A stretch of DNA of 64,000 bases from Spironucleus salmonicida (GCA_000497125.2 CM035321.1:318001-382000); one strand, 5' to 3'; counted from the first letter of the stretch, positions 11,249 through 27,500 are shown. Made by a program: numbers and translations. Notes: a model not told the origin generated them from the sequence alone.

Positions 11249-12529
11249 ATGGAATTTAGCGATTAGAAATTGTTTAGTGATATTAATGGTTTGGATGAAT
11301 CAGAAATTGCGGAGGTCATAATTTCTTAAATAATAAAGCTATCACCTGAAGCAGTTGATAGATTTGATAAAAAATAACACATTATTCTTAAAGAATTTGT
11401 TAATGCAACAATTAAGCCAGAGTTTAGAGCTATTTAATTATAATAACTTAATAGCGTATATTATCACACCCCTTTAGATTAATATGACGTTAATATTCCA
11501 GATCTTCAACTAAAAACTTCTCTTAAATTAAAACCAAATTGGCACTAAGAAATTAATTTTAGACATTCAACATATGAAACATTTAGATTATCTAGAGCCC
11601 CAGGATGTTCTCATAAGTCAACAGGTTGCAATGTTATCTGTCCATAATGCTAAAATTCATATACATGTAGATATTGTCATGATGAGGTAGAGGACCATGT
11701 ATTAGATATTAAAGATATAACATAAATCTAATGTAAAAATTGTAAAGCTAAGCAGGAATTTTCTGATTCTTGCATTTATTGCTAGTATTAGTTCGGGATT
11801 TCAAGTTGTTATTAATGTAAAATATAATAATTTAATGATGTGAATAGAGCTCCTCTAATACATTGTGATAAATGTGGTAAGTGTTATGGATGTTTAGAAG
11901 GATAAATACACCATTGTGATGTATGCCAATTTTGTATTGATTCAGATTCATTTAAAAGACACGTACATGGTGAAGTGTGTTTGGTTTGTTACGAGCAATT
12001 TCTAAACAGCTCTCTAGCGATTACTGTATAAAATTGTGGTCATATTATTCATGCATTGTGCTTTCGTAATTTAAGATCTAATGGAAATAACAAGTGTATA
12101 ATTTGTCGACGATTAAATTACCAAGAAGGTGAAAAAGATATATATAATAATCTTTTAAAGATAAGTTATGTCAGAACTTCTATGCAAAATATAAATGATA
12201 TTGTAAGTTGTTAATGCTATTAGTGTAGCGATTAATTTAATACTTATGAAAATGATTATTTTTATTGTGAAAAATGTGACTACTTTGATTGTTAGCGAAT
12301 TTCTAAAGGTGATTATAAGGAATCTATTTTATCTTAGAAATAGTTATTCTTAATGTTTATAAATGTTTACTTTGAAAAAGAATATAAAAGCTTTAATAAA
12401 TTTTGTATAGACAATGATTTGATAGAATAAAACTTAGATAATATGAAAATTTAAGCAATAATCATTGCTGCGCCATTCTCTAAACCAGATAGGCTATCAA
12501 TCACTAGTTTTGTTCAATTAATTCAGTGA
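11249..12529 (+). CDS. CHY zinc-finger and RING-finger protein, second paralogue
   Basis: A 426-residue paralogue of the gene at 9418-10740, with the same order of parts: helical N-terminus, CHY finger (GCSHKSTGCNVICPQC...CRYCHDEVEDH), CTCHY-type Cys pairs, RING (CLVCYEQF...NCGHIIHALC...CIICRR), zinc ribbon (CQCYQCSDQF...CEKCDYFDC) and a C-terminal extension of similar length. It is expected to act as a ubiquitin ligase. It is AT-rich and uses TAA/TAG glutamines heavily, in contrast to its more GC-rich partner. The two genes point away from each other with the 93-residue gene between them, consistent with an old inverted duplication. Confidence 0.88.
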
Positions 12530-12599
12530 ATTTTATTTTTATATTTTGCATAATATTTTACATTTATTTACATTATTTTTACATTCCGCATTTTAAATA

Positions 12600-15500
12600 A
12601 TGAATCATTCTACATCCGATGCAACAAAGCAATAACGCTTACTTTCTGCACATACATCAAAGAAAATCAAAGAATTTAACTAAAATGACTCAGCACCTTA
12701 ATAGACAGCGTAAATTTTGGCGAAAAAAACTAAGCAAGAATTTGTTTCTGTCAAAGTACCAGGTGTATTACAAGGAATAGCTGATAATGTTCCTTATAAT
12801 AAAGTTATTCACAATCCTTTACCACAAACTTTAGTAACTTCGAGATTGAAGCCAACTGCAGAATTGCCGTAAGTTTATAGGGATGGTTTAGTTGAAGGAA
12901 ATAACGCATGTTGGCGTGATGTTTCTCTACGTGGTTTTATACCAGGTCCTATAACCAGATTATCATAAATTCATCAAAAGGAAGAAACCCAAAACTTAAC
13001 TTTATCATAAATTGATGTGAATACTGAAGATTAATAATAGTAAAATGGAAATTAAATTGTTGAAACCAATTTAGACGTATCTGGAAGAATAGGATAACTT
13101 ATGAGACAAGATATTAACAATATTCGAACACCAAAAGCAGTAAAAGTCCCTGAAAAATTTTATCCAGACAAAGCTTCTGTAAACGCAGTTATAGAAGCAA
13201 TCAGATTATTTGATTCAGAAAATCCAGGATATTAAGTTGACGTAGAAATGAAGAAAGTAATTTCATAAATTTAAAAAGATATTTACAACCTAAGAGAGCA
13301 CTGTCTAACATAAAAAGATTTTTTAGCTACATCATAAGGAAAAGAGCTCTAAGATAGAATTTAAGCGTGCAGATAAATTCTTTTAATGGATATGAACGAC
13401 GGATTCTTAAATTTGGAAGATTTTGACGCCACGGACGCCTACGAAATTCATTCACCAGAAGAATGGTTCGAGTTCCATACAAAATAATTCATTTTCCCAG
13501 ATGGTAAAGAAATTTTAGGTATACCGGCTTACTCAAGATATCTTTACAAAGACCGACTTGCACTTGAACCTTGCGTAGTCACAGGTTACAACCCGGAGCA
13601 TAATGTTTGGGTAATTTAATGGCTTTAACAGAATACCTAATAATTTGCTCATGAAGGATCTATTTGTGTCAAATTAGGATGTGAATTAATTCAAAAATTG
13701 AATAATATTGAGCATTTTGAGAATAATTTTAGAATTTTTACGACTGCTCCAGCACTAGTATCTGACACAGAAAAGTCAGTAAAAAGGCTGAATTTGCTAT
13801 TCGCGGATGAAGACGAAAGAATGTGGTGGGATAGAAGATGGTAGGCTCATTATAGTCGCAGAAAGGTAGAATCTCAATCAAAAATGGAAATATTCTTAGA
13901 CACATAATTCGACTAAGCTATTTAAATTAAGGAATATATGTCTGACCGGACAAAAGTGCTCGATTTCAAGATTACGTAATTGTTAGAGTTATTATCTGAT
14001 GTCGCTGGCCCAACAGCAGAAATTATTGATAATATTTTCCATTCTTACGTTTTAGATAATGAGTCATTTTACAAGTTTTTCCTACAAAAGCTAGATGAAG
14101 ATTCATATAATAATGTTATTAAACTATCTGGATAACTTGTTCAGCAAGTTACGGAAAACCTCATAAAATCAAACATGCTAGCCGTCCTAGAATATCTTCG
14201 CAGAGACCCTCAATTTAACTCTAAGCTGACAAATCTTGGAATCAACCCACCGACATTTATTTAACGTAAAGTTTTCACACGTGAAATTGCTACAGTCGCC
14301 TAAGAATTCTAGAAAAATATTATTTTTTCACTTCTTAATTTTGCAAAACGTAGAGCTAGAATTAACACAATCAGTCTTAGCCTAAGCAATCAATATAAGC
14401 CAGCAACTGATTTTATCTTATCCCAAATATAGGAAATTCTTATCCTAAACGGTCTTTATTATTTTAATTTTGCAGGAATTATCCCATTCCTAGCAACAGA
14501 TTAAATTGAACTCATAAAATCTGGATTCGCAGGAGGAATTATGGCAGATTCTGAAAGTTTCAGCATCCAATTATCTATGCAGAACAAAGTAGAAGAAGTA
14601 AAATAGGAAGACTAAATCATTAAAAAGGGAGGCATAAAAATTAGAGTCTAGAACGAAAAAAAAGCAGAAGTTGCGCCAGAATTAGATCTTGTAGGCGAAT
14701 TGGGTGCTATTCCATTTTATGCGCATCCATAAATTAAAAATTTGAGGGATTTAGGTGTTGTAAGCCCGGGTCTACCTCTAAGTTTGGAGTAATTTACATT
14801 TTTAGCTGATGGTCACAGAGAGAGAATGACAATTTATTTGCAAGACTTGTATCAGAGAGAGCTATCGTCAGTTTTAGCAAAAAAGCTTAAACAGAATGGA
14901 ATTGATGTAAATTGCTTATCTAGTGATATGGAATATGCAGTGCAAAATGTGGTTTGTGCTGGTTCTGATGGATGTGACAAATATTCGTATGAGAAGGATG
15001 TTGAATTTGAGTAGTCTGGTTTAGAATTCAGTTAATTGAGTAATTGTAATGATGCATGTTTCGATAGACCTAGATAGCGTACTTTGGTTGATTTGGAGGA
15101 TTTCTGTAGGTTGATTAATTATAAATTTTACGATACTATCATGCATATAAGTGACAAAACTTCTGAAAAATTTATGGAGATGTTAAATTAGTTTAAAGTT
15201 ACTAACTATATTAGTTATGATGAATGTCTGTAGAGGACTAAGAATTTGATAAAATTAGCGAAAACATGCGAGTTAAGTAATATAGAATCTGGAAAATTAC
15301 TGAAAGAAGCTACGACACCGTTGTTTAGAACTTGCACTTCAACAACAGTAGATAATTGTATTTTGAAGATTTTTATAAACGTTGAGCCTTACATTAGAGA
15401 AATGCGATAGGTTTCATCATAAGATGCACATTATATACCGCCTAGTAATTAAGAATTTTTCAACGATATTGATAATTTTAAAAATATTACCAGTTAGCTA

Positions 15501-18500
15501 GTAACCGAGGCTCCTAAAGAAGATAATCCTGATTAAAGACTTACCTATGATCATTATTATGCTGCACTTAAGTCTTAAAATGCTGTTTGCTTGAATCCTT
15601 GCTTGGTAAATCTAGAATGTTCACTTTTACCATCAATTGATTCAATTCATAATAAGATATTAGAGATTTATGAATCTTTACTTAATGTATCATCATAAAT
15701 TAAAAGTATTAACACTGCATTTCCATGTTTAGAACATAGGGTTAAAAATACCACACTACCTGGTCCTAATTCTGTTCATGACCCATGGTTAGGACCAAGG
15801 TATGAAGAATTAAACAGTTATTTGAATGATACAGCAAAAGGCCCTAATGCGTTGTTTTCTATTTTGCAATTAATTATTAAAAGATTATTCTTTACAGATA
15901 AAATGGATTATGTAGAAATTAAAGAGGATGTTTATGATTATGAAGCTAAAATACTACCTCCATTAGATGAATTTAATGATATAGATACATTGGAAAATGA
16001 TATTACTAATAAGGAAGACGAAATGCTAATAACTTGTAAAAATTGGGATTATGTATTCGAAAAGAAAGTAGAAAAAATTGTTATACAAGCTGAAAAAGAT
16101 ATTAAATTTAAACAATAAAATAGTGATGAAGAGGAAGAAGAGGAAATCAAATAAGAAGAAGAATTAATCGAAAAAGAAGTTAAAATTGTAGTTAATAATA
16201 CTAACTTATCTCTCAGAGATTTAAGATGCTTCTTATAGTGTTATACTGCCATCCGTGAATTTTTAAAGTAATTGGCACCTCCAACATAAGAAACTGTTAA
16301 AGATAAATCAGAAACCGTATGTAAAATTTCATTTGGTCTGTATTCTATAGATATTACTAATGTAATTGATATTCTTACAAAGAGGGCAAATATACTTAGA
16401 GCATAGGTTATACGAATTATCTAGTAACGTTTGGTAAAGAGATCTTAAAATATCATAGATGATTGGAAGCTAATTTAAGAAAAAATGAACACTGAGTGTA
16501 AAACTCCTGGTATTTTTGCAGAAATCAAATAATTCTTAGCTAATATTCATATGACAATAGAGTCAATGAGAGGAAAATAAATAATATTAGATAGGTATAT
16601 GTCAGTTTGTGAAGAATTTGGGACATAAGATAAAGACTTTTTAAGAATATTACATTAGTAATATTCTTGGTTTTCATAAAGAGCAAGCTAGCTTATTCCG
16701 TCTGGTTACAATAAGCTTTCTGAGCATTATCGTGATAGACTTGCTAAAACTTTGATGTCTAATTTACCAGAAAAAATTGATGATAGATTTTTGACGGTGT
16801 GTGTTGAAATGTATTGGAAAGCTAAAGCACAACCAAAAGAAATTATAGCACAACGAGATGGTGCAGATATATAATTGCTATAGGCATTTTAAATTTTATC
16901 CAAAAAGAAAGATGATGAGAGAGGGTTATTAGCAGAATAAATTAATTCATACATCAAATAAACAGTTGAATTTTCGCAAACTGCTTCTTTAAGTAATAAT
17001 AAATAGTCAGAAATATTATTTAAAATTTAAGAATTTTAAACCTCTTTATAAAAGAAAATTGATTAATTTTAAGTTGATGAAAAATAATTAGCACTAGAAC
17101 CTACTGATTTTTCAGCTTTTTAAGTTGCAATTGATGAATTTACATTATTTGACGAATTATGGTCTATAGTTTCAATGTATCAGTCTTTCTAACCAGTCTG
17201 GCTTTCTTAAGGTGATTTCATGAATATTAACCCAGAAGATGTTACTAAAAAGACATAAGACTGGTTAAGTAATTTATAAAAGCTTAATAAAAATTTCACA
17301 AAATTAGGTAGAGGAGCTGCTGTATTTACAAAGGCGAAAGAAAAAGATAGACCTGCTTGTGCTGCAGATGCTGCTATTATATGTTAAGATGTAATGTAGA
17401 GTATCGATAATTTCATGATTTATATTCCACTTATAGAAGCACTTAGAAATCCTGGTTTAAAGCCATCACATTGGATGGAAGTTTCTAATTTTACAAAAAC
17501 AGGTAAATAAATAGCTTCTGATTAACAATTTACTCTATAATAGCTATTAGATGAAGGACTTATGGAAGAAGATAAATTGGAAAATGTCATCAGAATATCT
17601 GAGCTAGCCACTAGATAAAGTATGATTGATTAGCAGCTTTTGAAAATGTTAGATGATTGGAAGTCTATTGAGTTGGACATGAAACTGTTTGCTATAGATG
17701 AAATACCGTAAGTTACGCCGCCTGGTGATCCACCAAAGCCTCCTAGATAATAGAAATATTATATTGTTAAAACATTTGATGATTCTATTTCTTTATTAGA
17801 CGAATAGTTCAGTATTATATAAGGTTTAAGAGCAAGTGTTTTTGGGAAATCTAAAGAATTTAAGACTAGAATAGATGACCATGATAATACTTTGAATAAA
17901 CTTTAGGACATAATTGATGAATGGATTAAGTTCTAAAGACTTTGGCTATATTTGTAACCTATCTTCTCATCTGAGGATATTAAGAGGCAACTTCCAACCG
18001 AGACAATATTATTCACTGAGGTGTGCCTATTTTGGACTGAAATAACATGTGAAACATTTAATTCTAAGAAAGTCTGGCAATTTTCTACAAAAGATAATGT
18101 TACATAGAAGTTTGAAGTAAACTTTGAAAAATTGGAATTAGTTAATAAGAAACTTAGCTCATATCTTCAATCTAAGCGTATGAGTTTTAGTCGATTCTTT
18201 TTCTTAGCAGATGAAGAATTATTATAAATATTGGCATAAACTAAAAATGTTGAGAACGTTTAATAACATATTTAAAAATGTTTTGAAGGTATAAGAAAGC
18301 TGACTTTTGTTGAAAAAGATGGACAGAAAGTTATTACATAAATTGTTTCTCCAGAAGGAGAAGCAGTAGACTTATTCAAGGAAATCATTCCTATTGGGGA
18401 TGCTGATATTTGGCTTTTAGAGATTGAATAATTAATGAAAGTTACTGTTCGCGATCTCATTAAAAAGGCATGGGTAGCTTATGTTAACGATGTTGAAAAT

Positions 18501-21500
18501 GGTCCAGAACAGATTTTATCAGCAGATCCATTAGAAACCCTTATGGGGCCACGTGAATTATGGTTATCTTAATGGCCAGCATAAGTTGTTAATGTTCTAA
18601 GCTAAATGGTTTGGACGTATGAAACTTAGCATGCAATTGATAACGATGCTGTTTTACTTTAGCTTTAGGAGTAGAATGCTCGCATTGATAGATTGGTTCT
18701 ATGGGTTGGTTGCACACCGGAGACAGTAAAGCAATATCCTGATATTATATATAATAAAGGAATTAGAACCCTTTTGACTACCTTATTGACATTATGGGTA
18801 CATAATAGGGATATTGTAAGTTAACTTAAACAACCAGGAGTTGATCATAATTTCTTATTTGCTTCCTAGTTAAAGTATTATTTCAAAGAAAATACTGGGG
18901 ATTTAACTGTCAAATAAGTTGATGCTTCATTAGAGTATTAGTTTGAATACTTAGGCAATCATCAAAGGTTGGCTATTACACCTCTTACAGATAGATGCTT
19001 TTTAACTCTTACCTCCGCTCTTGCTAAAACATTTGGTGGATCACCTATGGGACCTGCTGGGACTGGTAAATCTGAATCCGTAAAAGATTTAGCAAAATCG
19101 TTAGCCATTGGGTGTTATATCTTTAATTGCTCTGAGGGTTTAAATGAATAATCTATTAGCAAATTTTTCTGCGGTCTTTGCATATGCGGTATGTATTCAT
19201 GTTTAGATGAATTTAATAGATGTAGACTTGACGTTTTATCAGTTGTTGCTTCTTAAATATTAACTATTTAACGTGCTATTAGATCTAAATTGAAAGCTTT
19301 TACTTTTGAAGGTAATCACATTAAGCTTGTAAATTGCTGTGGTATTTTTATTACTATGAACCCTGGATATGCTGGGCGTGCGGAACTTCCTACCAATTTA
19401 AAGAATTTATTCAGACCAATTTATATGACTGTTCCAGATTATACTATTATAGCTGAGATATTGTTATTTGCTTCTGGTTATAGATAAGCTAGTAGCTTAG
19501 CTGTTAAGATATGTTAAACCCTTAAGTTATCGTCAGAGTAATTATCCAAAGCGTCTCATTATGATTTTGGTATGAGAGCGTTAAGAAGTATATTAAATGC
19601 AGCAGCTAGACTTAAAAGACTATACTGGATGGAAAAAGAGGATATACTATGTTTAAGGGCAGTCTGTGATGTTAATGTTCCAAAGTTTTTAGCAGCAGAT
19701 GTTATTTTATATAACAATATTGTTTCTGATTTATTCATGGAATGCTATGAAATATATATGGCCAAACAATCTGCTTCATCAGAAGATATTTATACTTGCT
19801 CATTAGATGAAATTACTATGGATGTTGATGCTGAACATTTGTTAAAACGTTTTATAAGGGAATAGACACTTCTCTTACACTTAAACCCATCCGAAGAATT
19901 CATGGAAAAAGTATGTCAGCTTTATGCAACCATGTCTGTTCGACATGGTTTGATGAATGTTGGTAATACAATGACAGGTAAAACAACATCAGTAAAAATT
20001 ATTGCTAAAGCGTTAACTTAAATGCATAGCTTCTTAAAAACAAAACCAGAATGGGTCAAAGAAAAATTTACAGTAGATGCATATCCTCACTTCTATCCAG
20101 TTTCTACATATAAAATAAATGCTAAAGCCATAACAGCTGATGAGTTATATGGGAATTTTTCAGAAATTTCTAATGAATGGACAGATGGTATTTTGTGTAC
20201 TATAATGAGATTATGTGGAGAAGAATAAAACGATAGAAAACTTCATTTTATTGTTTTTGATTCTCCAGTAGATGCTATTTGGGTAGAAAATTTAAATACT
20301 GTGCTAGATGATGCGAAGCGTCTATGTTTGACCTCCGGTGAGGTTATTGCTCTACCAGAGACCACAACCTGTATGTTTGAAGTTTAAAATTTAGAACATG
20401 CGTCACCAGCAACAGTTTCACGTTGTGGTATGATTTACTATGATTAAACTGTTATTTAGTTACCAAGTATGTTCTACGCTGTTTGCTTTGAAATGCTACC
20501 AAAGTGGTTTTTGGAATTAGATATAAATCTTCAGTCATCGTGGCCTGTTGTAAATGTTAAGAAAAATGTTCCAATTATTTAAGGATATTAAGACTTAAGT
20601 GTTGTTTCAAAGTCATAACCTGATAATAATATTATATTAAATAGCCATTAATCTATGAAGATGACAGTTATTGAAAGACTTACTAATTTATTTAACTGGC
20701 TATTTATACCTATTCATAATTATGTTACGAAAAATTCTAAAACTATTGTTTTCTAGACTGCACATACGATGATTTATAATCTTGTTAGAATATTATCTTC
20801 CTATATTAAATCTTATTCAGAGCCTCAGTGTGATATAACTATAACTGACAACGAAGCTATTGAATTAAGAAATACTTTACCGCCATTAGGTGATATAGGA
20901 AGCTTTGTTGACTCATCTTTTATATTCGCATTTACATGGTCTGTAGGTGCTTCTGGTGACTTTAAAGGTAGACAATGCTTCAGTTAAATTTTGAGGCATT
21001 TATTCTATGATATTCCTTAGTTGCTTATTTCGAATGGAGCTAATGCGAATTACGACTTTACAATGCCTGAGGGTAAGTCATTTAGCAACTCTAGCATCAA
21101 GATGACTAAATCGTCAAAAGATGGTATTGAATTGCGTGGTTCTGAATTGGCTGATATATATAAGCGTTTAATTTAGGAAGATATTACTATCTGGAGAACT
21201 ACAATAAATATTCCTTTCACAGAAGAGTTGAAGACAAAAGGAGATTTAATAAAATATCCGCATGATGTATGTATTTAGGTCATTGAAGATAAAAATTCGA
21301 ACAAAGAGAGAGTTAGAGGATTATAAACGCCATTTGATGTAGCAAAAGGGCTCACATTAGAATGGGTTCCCTGGAAGCACAGTAAATATTAAATCCCAGA
21401 GCCAGAATTGAACAATATTGCATTTTATAGTGATACTATTATTCCAACGTAAGATGTTGTATCCCTTAATGCTTTAATTTCGTTCTTATGCTCATAATAA

Positions 21501-24500
21501 GTGCCAATTTTATTGGCTGGTCCATCAGGATCAGGTAAGACTTCACTAGCAAGACTTCTTATGACATAAGATTATTATACAGTTAAATGCTGTCTGACTG
21601 CTAAAACATCAACAACACAGTTTAGATCTATTGTTGATTCTAAGCTTGAAAAAGTAAGAAAAGGAGTATATAGTTTAAGTAAAATTAAACAAAGTATTTT
21701 CTTTGTCGATGATGCACACATGCCTTAAAAGGAAACGTATGATGCCCAACCACCTTTAGAGGTAGTTAGAGAATTATTAGAAGAAAAAGGTTGGTATGAT
21801 ATTGAGTAAGGAATATTTAAGAAAATTACAAATACAACTACTATCATGAGTGCGACAACTACTGGAGAGTTGTTGGATCTTTTACCATCTAGATTAATGC
21901 ACCATGTTGCGTTAATTTCTGTTCCTGAATCATCAGATGATGCATTTTCTAAAATCTTCACTAGATTAATTTAACCTTTTGTTGGTCATTTACCATCTTC
22001 ATTAAGTTCTATTATAGATAATATAGTTTCTTCTACTATTTTACTTTATAGAAAGGTTAGGGATTAGTTTAAACCAACTCCAGCACATATGCATTATTTA
22101 TTTGGACCTCGTGACTTGAGTAAAGTATTTTAAGGTTTACTCTTAACAATGAAAAACACTATTATGGATGACAATACATTCAAATAATATTTCTCATCAT
22201 AATAGAATGTTGTCGGAGTATGGGTTAATGAATGTCTTAGAATATTTAGCGATAGATTGATAAATGATGAGGATAATAGGCTATTCGTTGAATTGCTTTA
22301 AGAATCTTGGAATTAGGCGGGATTAGTAAATACACCTTTGGAAAGAATTCTACCAGAGAGTGTATTTGATTCAACAACAAATCTAATTGAGATGAACTTT
22401 AGCATTTCTTTGATGGAATTAGTCGATAAAAAATCATAAGAAGACGCTTAACTTTAGTAAGATTAACAATAAAAAGAAGCATACACATAAATACCATATT
22501 AATTTACTAACATTAATGATTAGGATTAGAGAGTTGCGTCAACAGGATACTTTGAAAACGCAATTTAAATATTTAATAAAGGAATGAAATTTTATGATGC
22601 TAATGAAAAATTAGATTTAATATTATTCAAATATGCACTTACACATTTAATGAGAATCACTAGAATCTTACAGTCTGATAGGGGACATGGCTTAATGATA
22701 GGTATGCCATCTTCAGGAAAGAGATCTTTAACTAGATTAGCAGCAGCAGCTTTAGCTGATTTTTATGTCAATTCTGATGATGTAATTTCGGAGTCTGGTA
22801 TACCATTATCTAAAAGTGCAGTCCTTAAGCTATTTGAGCCTAATGGCAAAGGTGACTTTTTAGATAAAATTAGATAAGCGGTTAAAGTATCTGGAGTTTA
22901 AGCAAAACCTTGCCTTCTTATGATTTAGGAAGCACTAGCTGATAATTTCGGTTTAGAATGTATTAATTTCCTTATATCTTTAGGTGAAATACCAAATTTA
23001 TTCAGCTCTGATGATTTAACTGAGATAAATAAAGATCTAGCTGAATAGTTTAAAGGTGCATCAAAACCTGAAATGTATGCATCCATGGCAGATAGAGTTA
23101 TCCGTAATTTACATATTGTTATTTCTGTCACTCCAGGTTCATCTGCCTTAGATAGTATTGTTACTTATTTCCCATCTTTGTTAGGATCATTAACTGTTAA
23201 TTGGTTTACTCCTTGGGAAGAAGACACTTTATCTTCAATTGCTTAATATTACCTTAAGAATGAAACTGATTGCTAGAAAATTTCATAAATATTGGTATAA
23301 ATTCATAGAGATACTGAAAGAATTGTTTTAAATAAATATCCAACTTTATGTACATCTCCAGCAACATTCTTGTCACTAATTTCTAATTTCCTTTCATTGA
23401 AGGAGGTTGTTATTTAAAGATATTAGGCTTAATTAAATAGATATGCAAATGGTGTTCAATGTCTTAAAGATACCGAATTATCCGTTGTTGGGTTAAGACA
23501 GGAATAAACTGCTTAATAACCAATATTATAAAAAGCATAATAAGATGTGTCAGTGTTAGCTAAACAAATTGATGAGAAACGTAAAGAAATGTCAGCAGTT
23601 AAAGAAGTACTATCTAGTGAAGAATAGGTAGCAATGAAAGCCAAATCAGAAGCTGATGTATTAGCTGCATCGTGTTAGGAAGATTTAGATAGAGCATAAC
23701 CACTAATCGATAGAGCTACAAAGGCACTATCACTATTAAAATCGGGTGATGTTAATGAAGTTAGATCATTTGCTCAACCATCTAAAGGCGTTAGACTACT
23801 AGGAGAAGTACTATGTATTATAAGAGAAACTAAGATTAATACCGCACCTGATGCTGATAATTGGGCAATTGCCAAAAAAGTTTTAATGGCGAATGGATTC
23901 TTAAATATTTTAAAGAGTATGACGGATTTAACAGCTCCAGTTGCATAAAAATTAGGGAAATACATATAAAACCCAGAGTTTATACCAAAAGAAGTAGCAA
24001 AAGCTTCAGCTGCCGCAGCCGGTATTTGTGAATGGATTCATGCCTTATATGAATATTATGTCGTCATGATTGATGTGAAGCCCAAACAAGCGAAGCTAGC
24101 AGAAGCGTTAGCTTAAGCTAAGCAAATGACAGATGCTTTAGAGGAAAAGCAGAAATTACTCAGAAATGCAGAAGCTTAGTTAGAAGTTTTAGAAGCCGAA
24201 GCCTAAAAAGCTTCAGAAGAATTATCAAGACTTTCGGTAGAATATGAGAAGTGTTGTAGCAGGTTAAAGCGTGCAGAAGGGCTCATTTCTGGATTATCTG
24301 GCGAATAGGTTCGTTGGAATTAAGAAGTTATTAAAATCCAAGAGTAAATCAACCAGATAACTCCTACTACCATTGTAGCCACTGCATATTGCGCTTGTTT
24401 AGGAGGTATGGAATTTGCGGATAGGGACTAATTATCAACAAAATGGATAGAAGTCATTATCTAAGAATTTATGTCTGGCGCTGATGATAAATAAATTTAA

Positions 24501-27500
24501 GAGATTATGAACTTTAAATTATAACTATTTGTTTCTGATTAACCCACTATTTCCAAGTGGTTATCTAATGGTTTGTCTAAGGATTCGTTCTCACTTACTT
24601 CGGCATCAATCGCTTTTATGGCTAAGAAAGTCCCTTTGTTAATTGATCCCTAGCAAACAGGGAAGAAATGGGCTAGTATTACATTAGTGCATAAGGAGTC
24701 AACTGTGACAATAGCTAGATATACTGACTAAAATCTTCACAAGTAGATTGAGACTGCACTAAGATGCGGTTATTCACTAATAATCGAAGGAATTGGTAAT
24801 GAAGAATGGATTAGAAACGATCCTAAAATGAAGTCGGCTATTTTAGCTCATAACTTACTACTAGCTAATATTAAATAAGTATCAGTTACTGTTAAATTTG
24901 GTGAAACAGAGATTACAGTTCCAAATACATTTAGGCTGTGTCTAATTACGACATTTGATATAGCTATTCCATCAGATGTATTCGGTGATTTTTCGATCGT
25001 AACATTCAAAGCAACAAGAGAAGCTCTAATGGATTTGTTAATTTCTGTTGCTGTTGAATGTGAAAATCCAGAAGCAGAAAATTCTCGCAAGCAACTTCAA
25101 AGTTCAATTGCAGAGTCATAATCTGAATTGCTGGAATTAGAAACCAATTTATTGAATATATTAAGCTCTGGTAGTGATTCAGGAAGTAGTTTGCTTGATA
25201 ATGTTAACCTTATGAATGCTCTCAATAACACATAATCTAGATCATAGGAAATATCAAGGAAAATGGTCAAAGCAGCTTAAAAAACTGCAGAAATTGAAGA
25301 AGCTAGACAAGTGTATAGTAATTTATCTAGTCAAGCTGCAACTTTATTCTTTGTTGTACTAAGATTAACTAATCTAGACTCAATGTATGAAAATTCCTTA
25401 TAAAACTATATTAAATCTTTTGTAAGAACTATTAATGAGAATTTAGAAAACGAGGCAGAAGATCGTCTGGTTTCTATATTTAATTAATTTGCTATAAGAA
25501 TTTATTCAACTGTATCTAGAGGCTTATTTGTTTCCCATAAACTAACATTTTCTTTGGATATAGCTATATCACTAGACCTAAATAATGGAGTATTAACCTA
25601 GTAATAGTTTGATATTATTATGGCTGCATTTAGTGGAAACATTGCATAGTATGAGAAAAAAGAAAATCCAGAAAATAAATATAGAGATTTGGGCGTTCCA
25701 GATGTTGACTGGAAAATATTTGCAACGGTTTGTTCTACGAATTTATTAATAGATTTGAATTTAGAAAGTGCCGATATTTACATATAGTTACTGAAAGATA
25801 ATCCATAAGCATCAATTATTTCGTCATTATCTTATATGGTTTTCTGTTCTTGTATCAAATCAAGAGATATCATATTTGCTACTAAAAAATTCATCACCGA
25901 AAGAATTGGCCCTCAATTTGTATTAACAGAATCACCTTAATTGACAGATATTGTAGCAGAATCGATTAATACCGTGCCTACTTTAATATTATTATCTGCT
26001 GATTCAGATCCATCTAATAAAATTATGTAGCTAGGGGATTAAAATAATGTATTTTGCCACTCAGTTTCTATAGGCAAAGGCTAAGGTCCTATAGCAGAGA
26101 AAGCTATAACAGAAGCTATTATATAAGGACAATGGGTTTTGTTAGGAAATACACATTTGGCTGGAACTTGGTTAACAAAATTAGAAAGCATATGTGAATC
26201 TATAAGTGATAATTCATATGATCCAGATAATAGTGGGAAAATTATTTAGATACATTAAAACTTCAGACTTTTCTTAACTACTATGCCTTTTGACGGATTC
26301 CCCTCTTCGATCATTAAAGCAGCAACAAAAGTTTCAGCTGAGGCTCCAATGGGAATTAAAAACAATTTTGGTAGGTTATTTAATACTTTAACAGAAGATC
26401 AATTATCGATCCTCCCAGAAAACTTTGATAAAAAAGATTCAGAGGAATAATAAGTTTGTTAAATATTAAATTAAAATTATAGAAGATTATTATGGAATTT
26501 ATCAATATTCTTCTCAGCTGTTTTAGAAAGGAGAAGATTTGGTGCTATTGGATTTTCTACTGGATATGATTGGGCAGATCCAGACTTCTTAATAAGTTAA
26601 ATGTAGCTTAGTACTCTATTTAAAGATCTAATTGCTCAAAAATTAGATGTAATCCATCATCATATGGAAAATACGATAAGTGCATTAAAATTCTTAATAT
26701 CATCAATAAATGCAGGCGGTAGAGTTGCAGACTCGAAAGATCAGCTAATTGTCAATTCTATGATGGATGCATATTATCATTCGGATTTAAAGAAACTTGG
26801 AGATGTAGTTGAAAAAGACTATGGATTTTAAAATATTTAAAAATAGGAAGGCCTTACAATGTTAGATACAGTAATTACTTCTGGGTATTCTAGATTTTCA
26901 GATTTAGATATTCCAGAGTTATTTGGTCTTGATAATAATGCATCAATATTATTATCATAAAATACTGGAAAATAATTACTTTTATCAGTATTATCAATTT
27001 ATGCATCGTCATCTTCATCATCATCTAGCTCCTCGTCTACATCTTAAACTGACGTTGAATATTAATAATTATAGACAATAATTGAAGAATTGCCATAGCC
27101 ATTTGACTAAACTGAGATAGATGAAAAATATCCGACATCTTATCTTGAATCTATGAATACTGTATTGACATAAGAGTGTGCACGATACAATAAGCTCATA
27201 GCACTAATAAGGTTTTCTTCATAGTAAACTCAACATGTATTAAAAGGTTTGATATTAAAGACGCAATAAACCAATAACGTTTTAAACGCTATGAGATTGA
27301 ACAAGGTACCTGCGTTTTGGGAAAAAGCAGCATGGCCTTCGTTGAAATCTCTTTCGACATGGATGACTGATCTAACTGCTAGAGTCAACTTTATTAGAAA
27401 TTGGGTTGAAACAGGTGTATAAAAAACTGTCTGGTTTTCTGGGTTTTCATATCCATAAGCATTTATCACAGGTACTCTTTAGAACTTTGCAAGACGCTAG

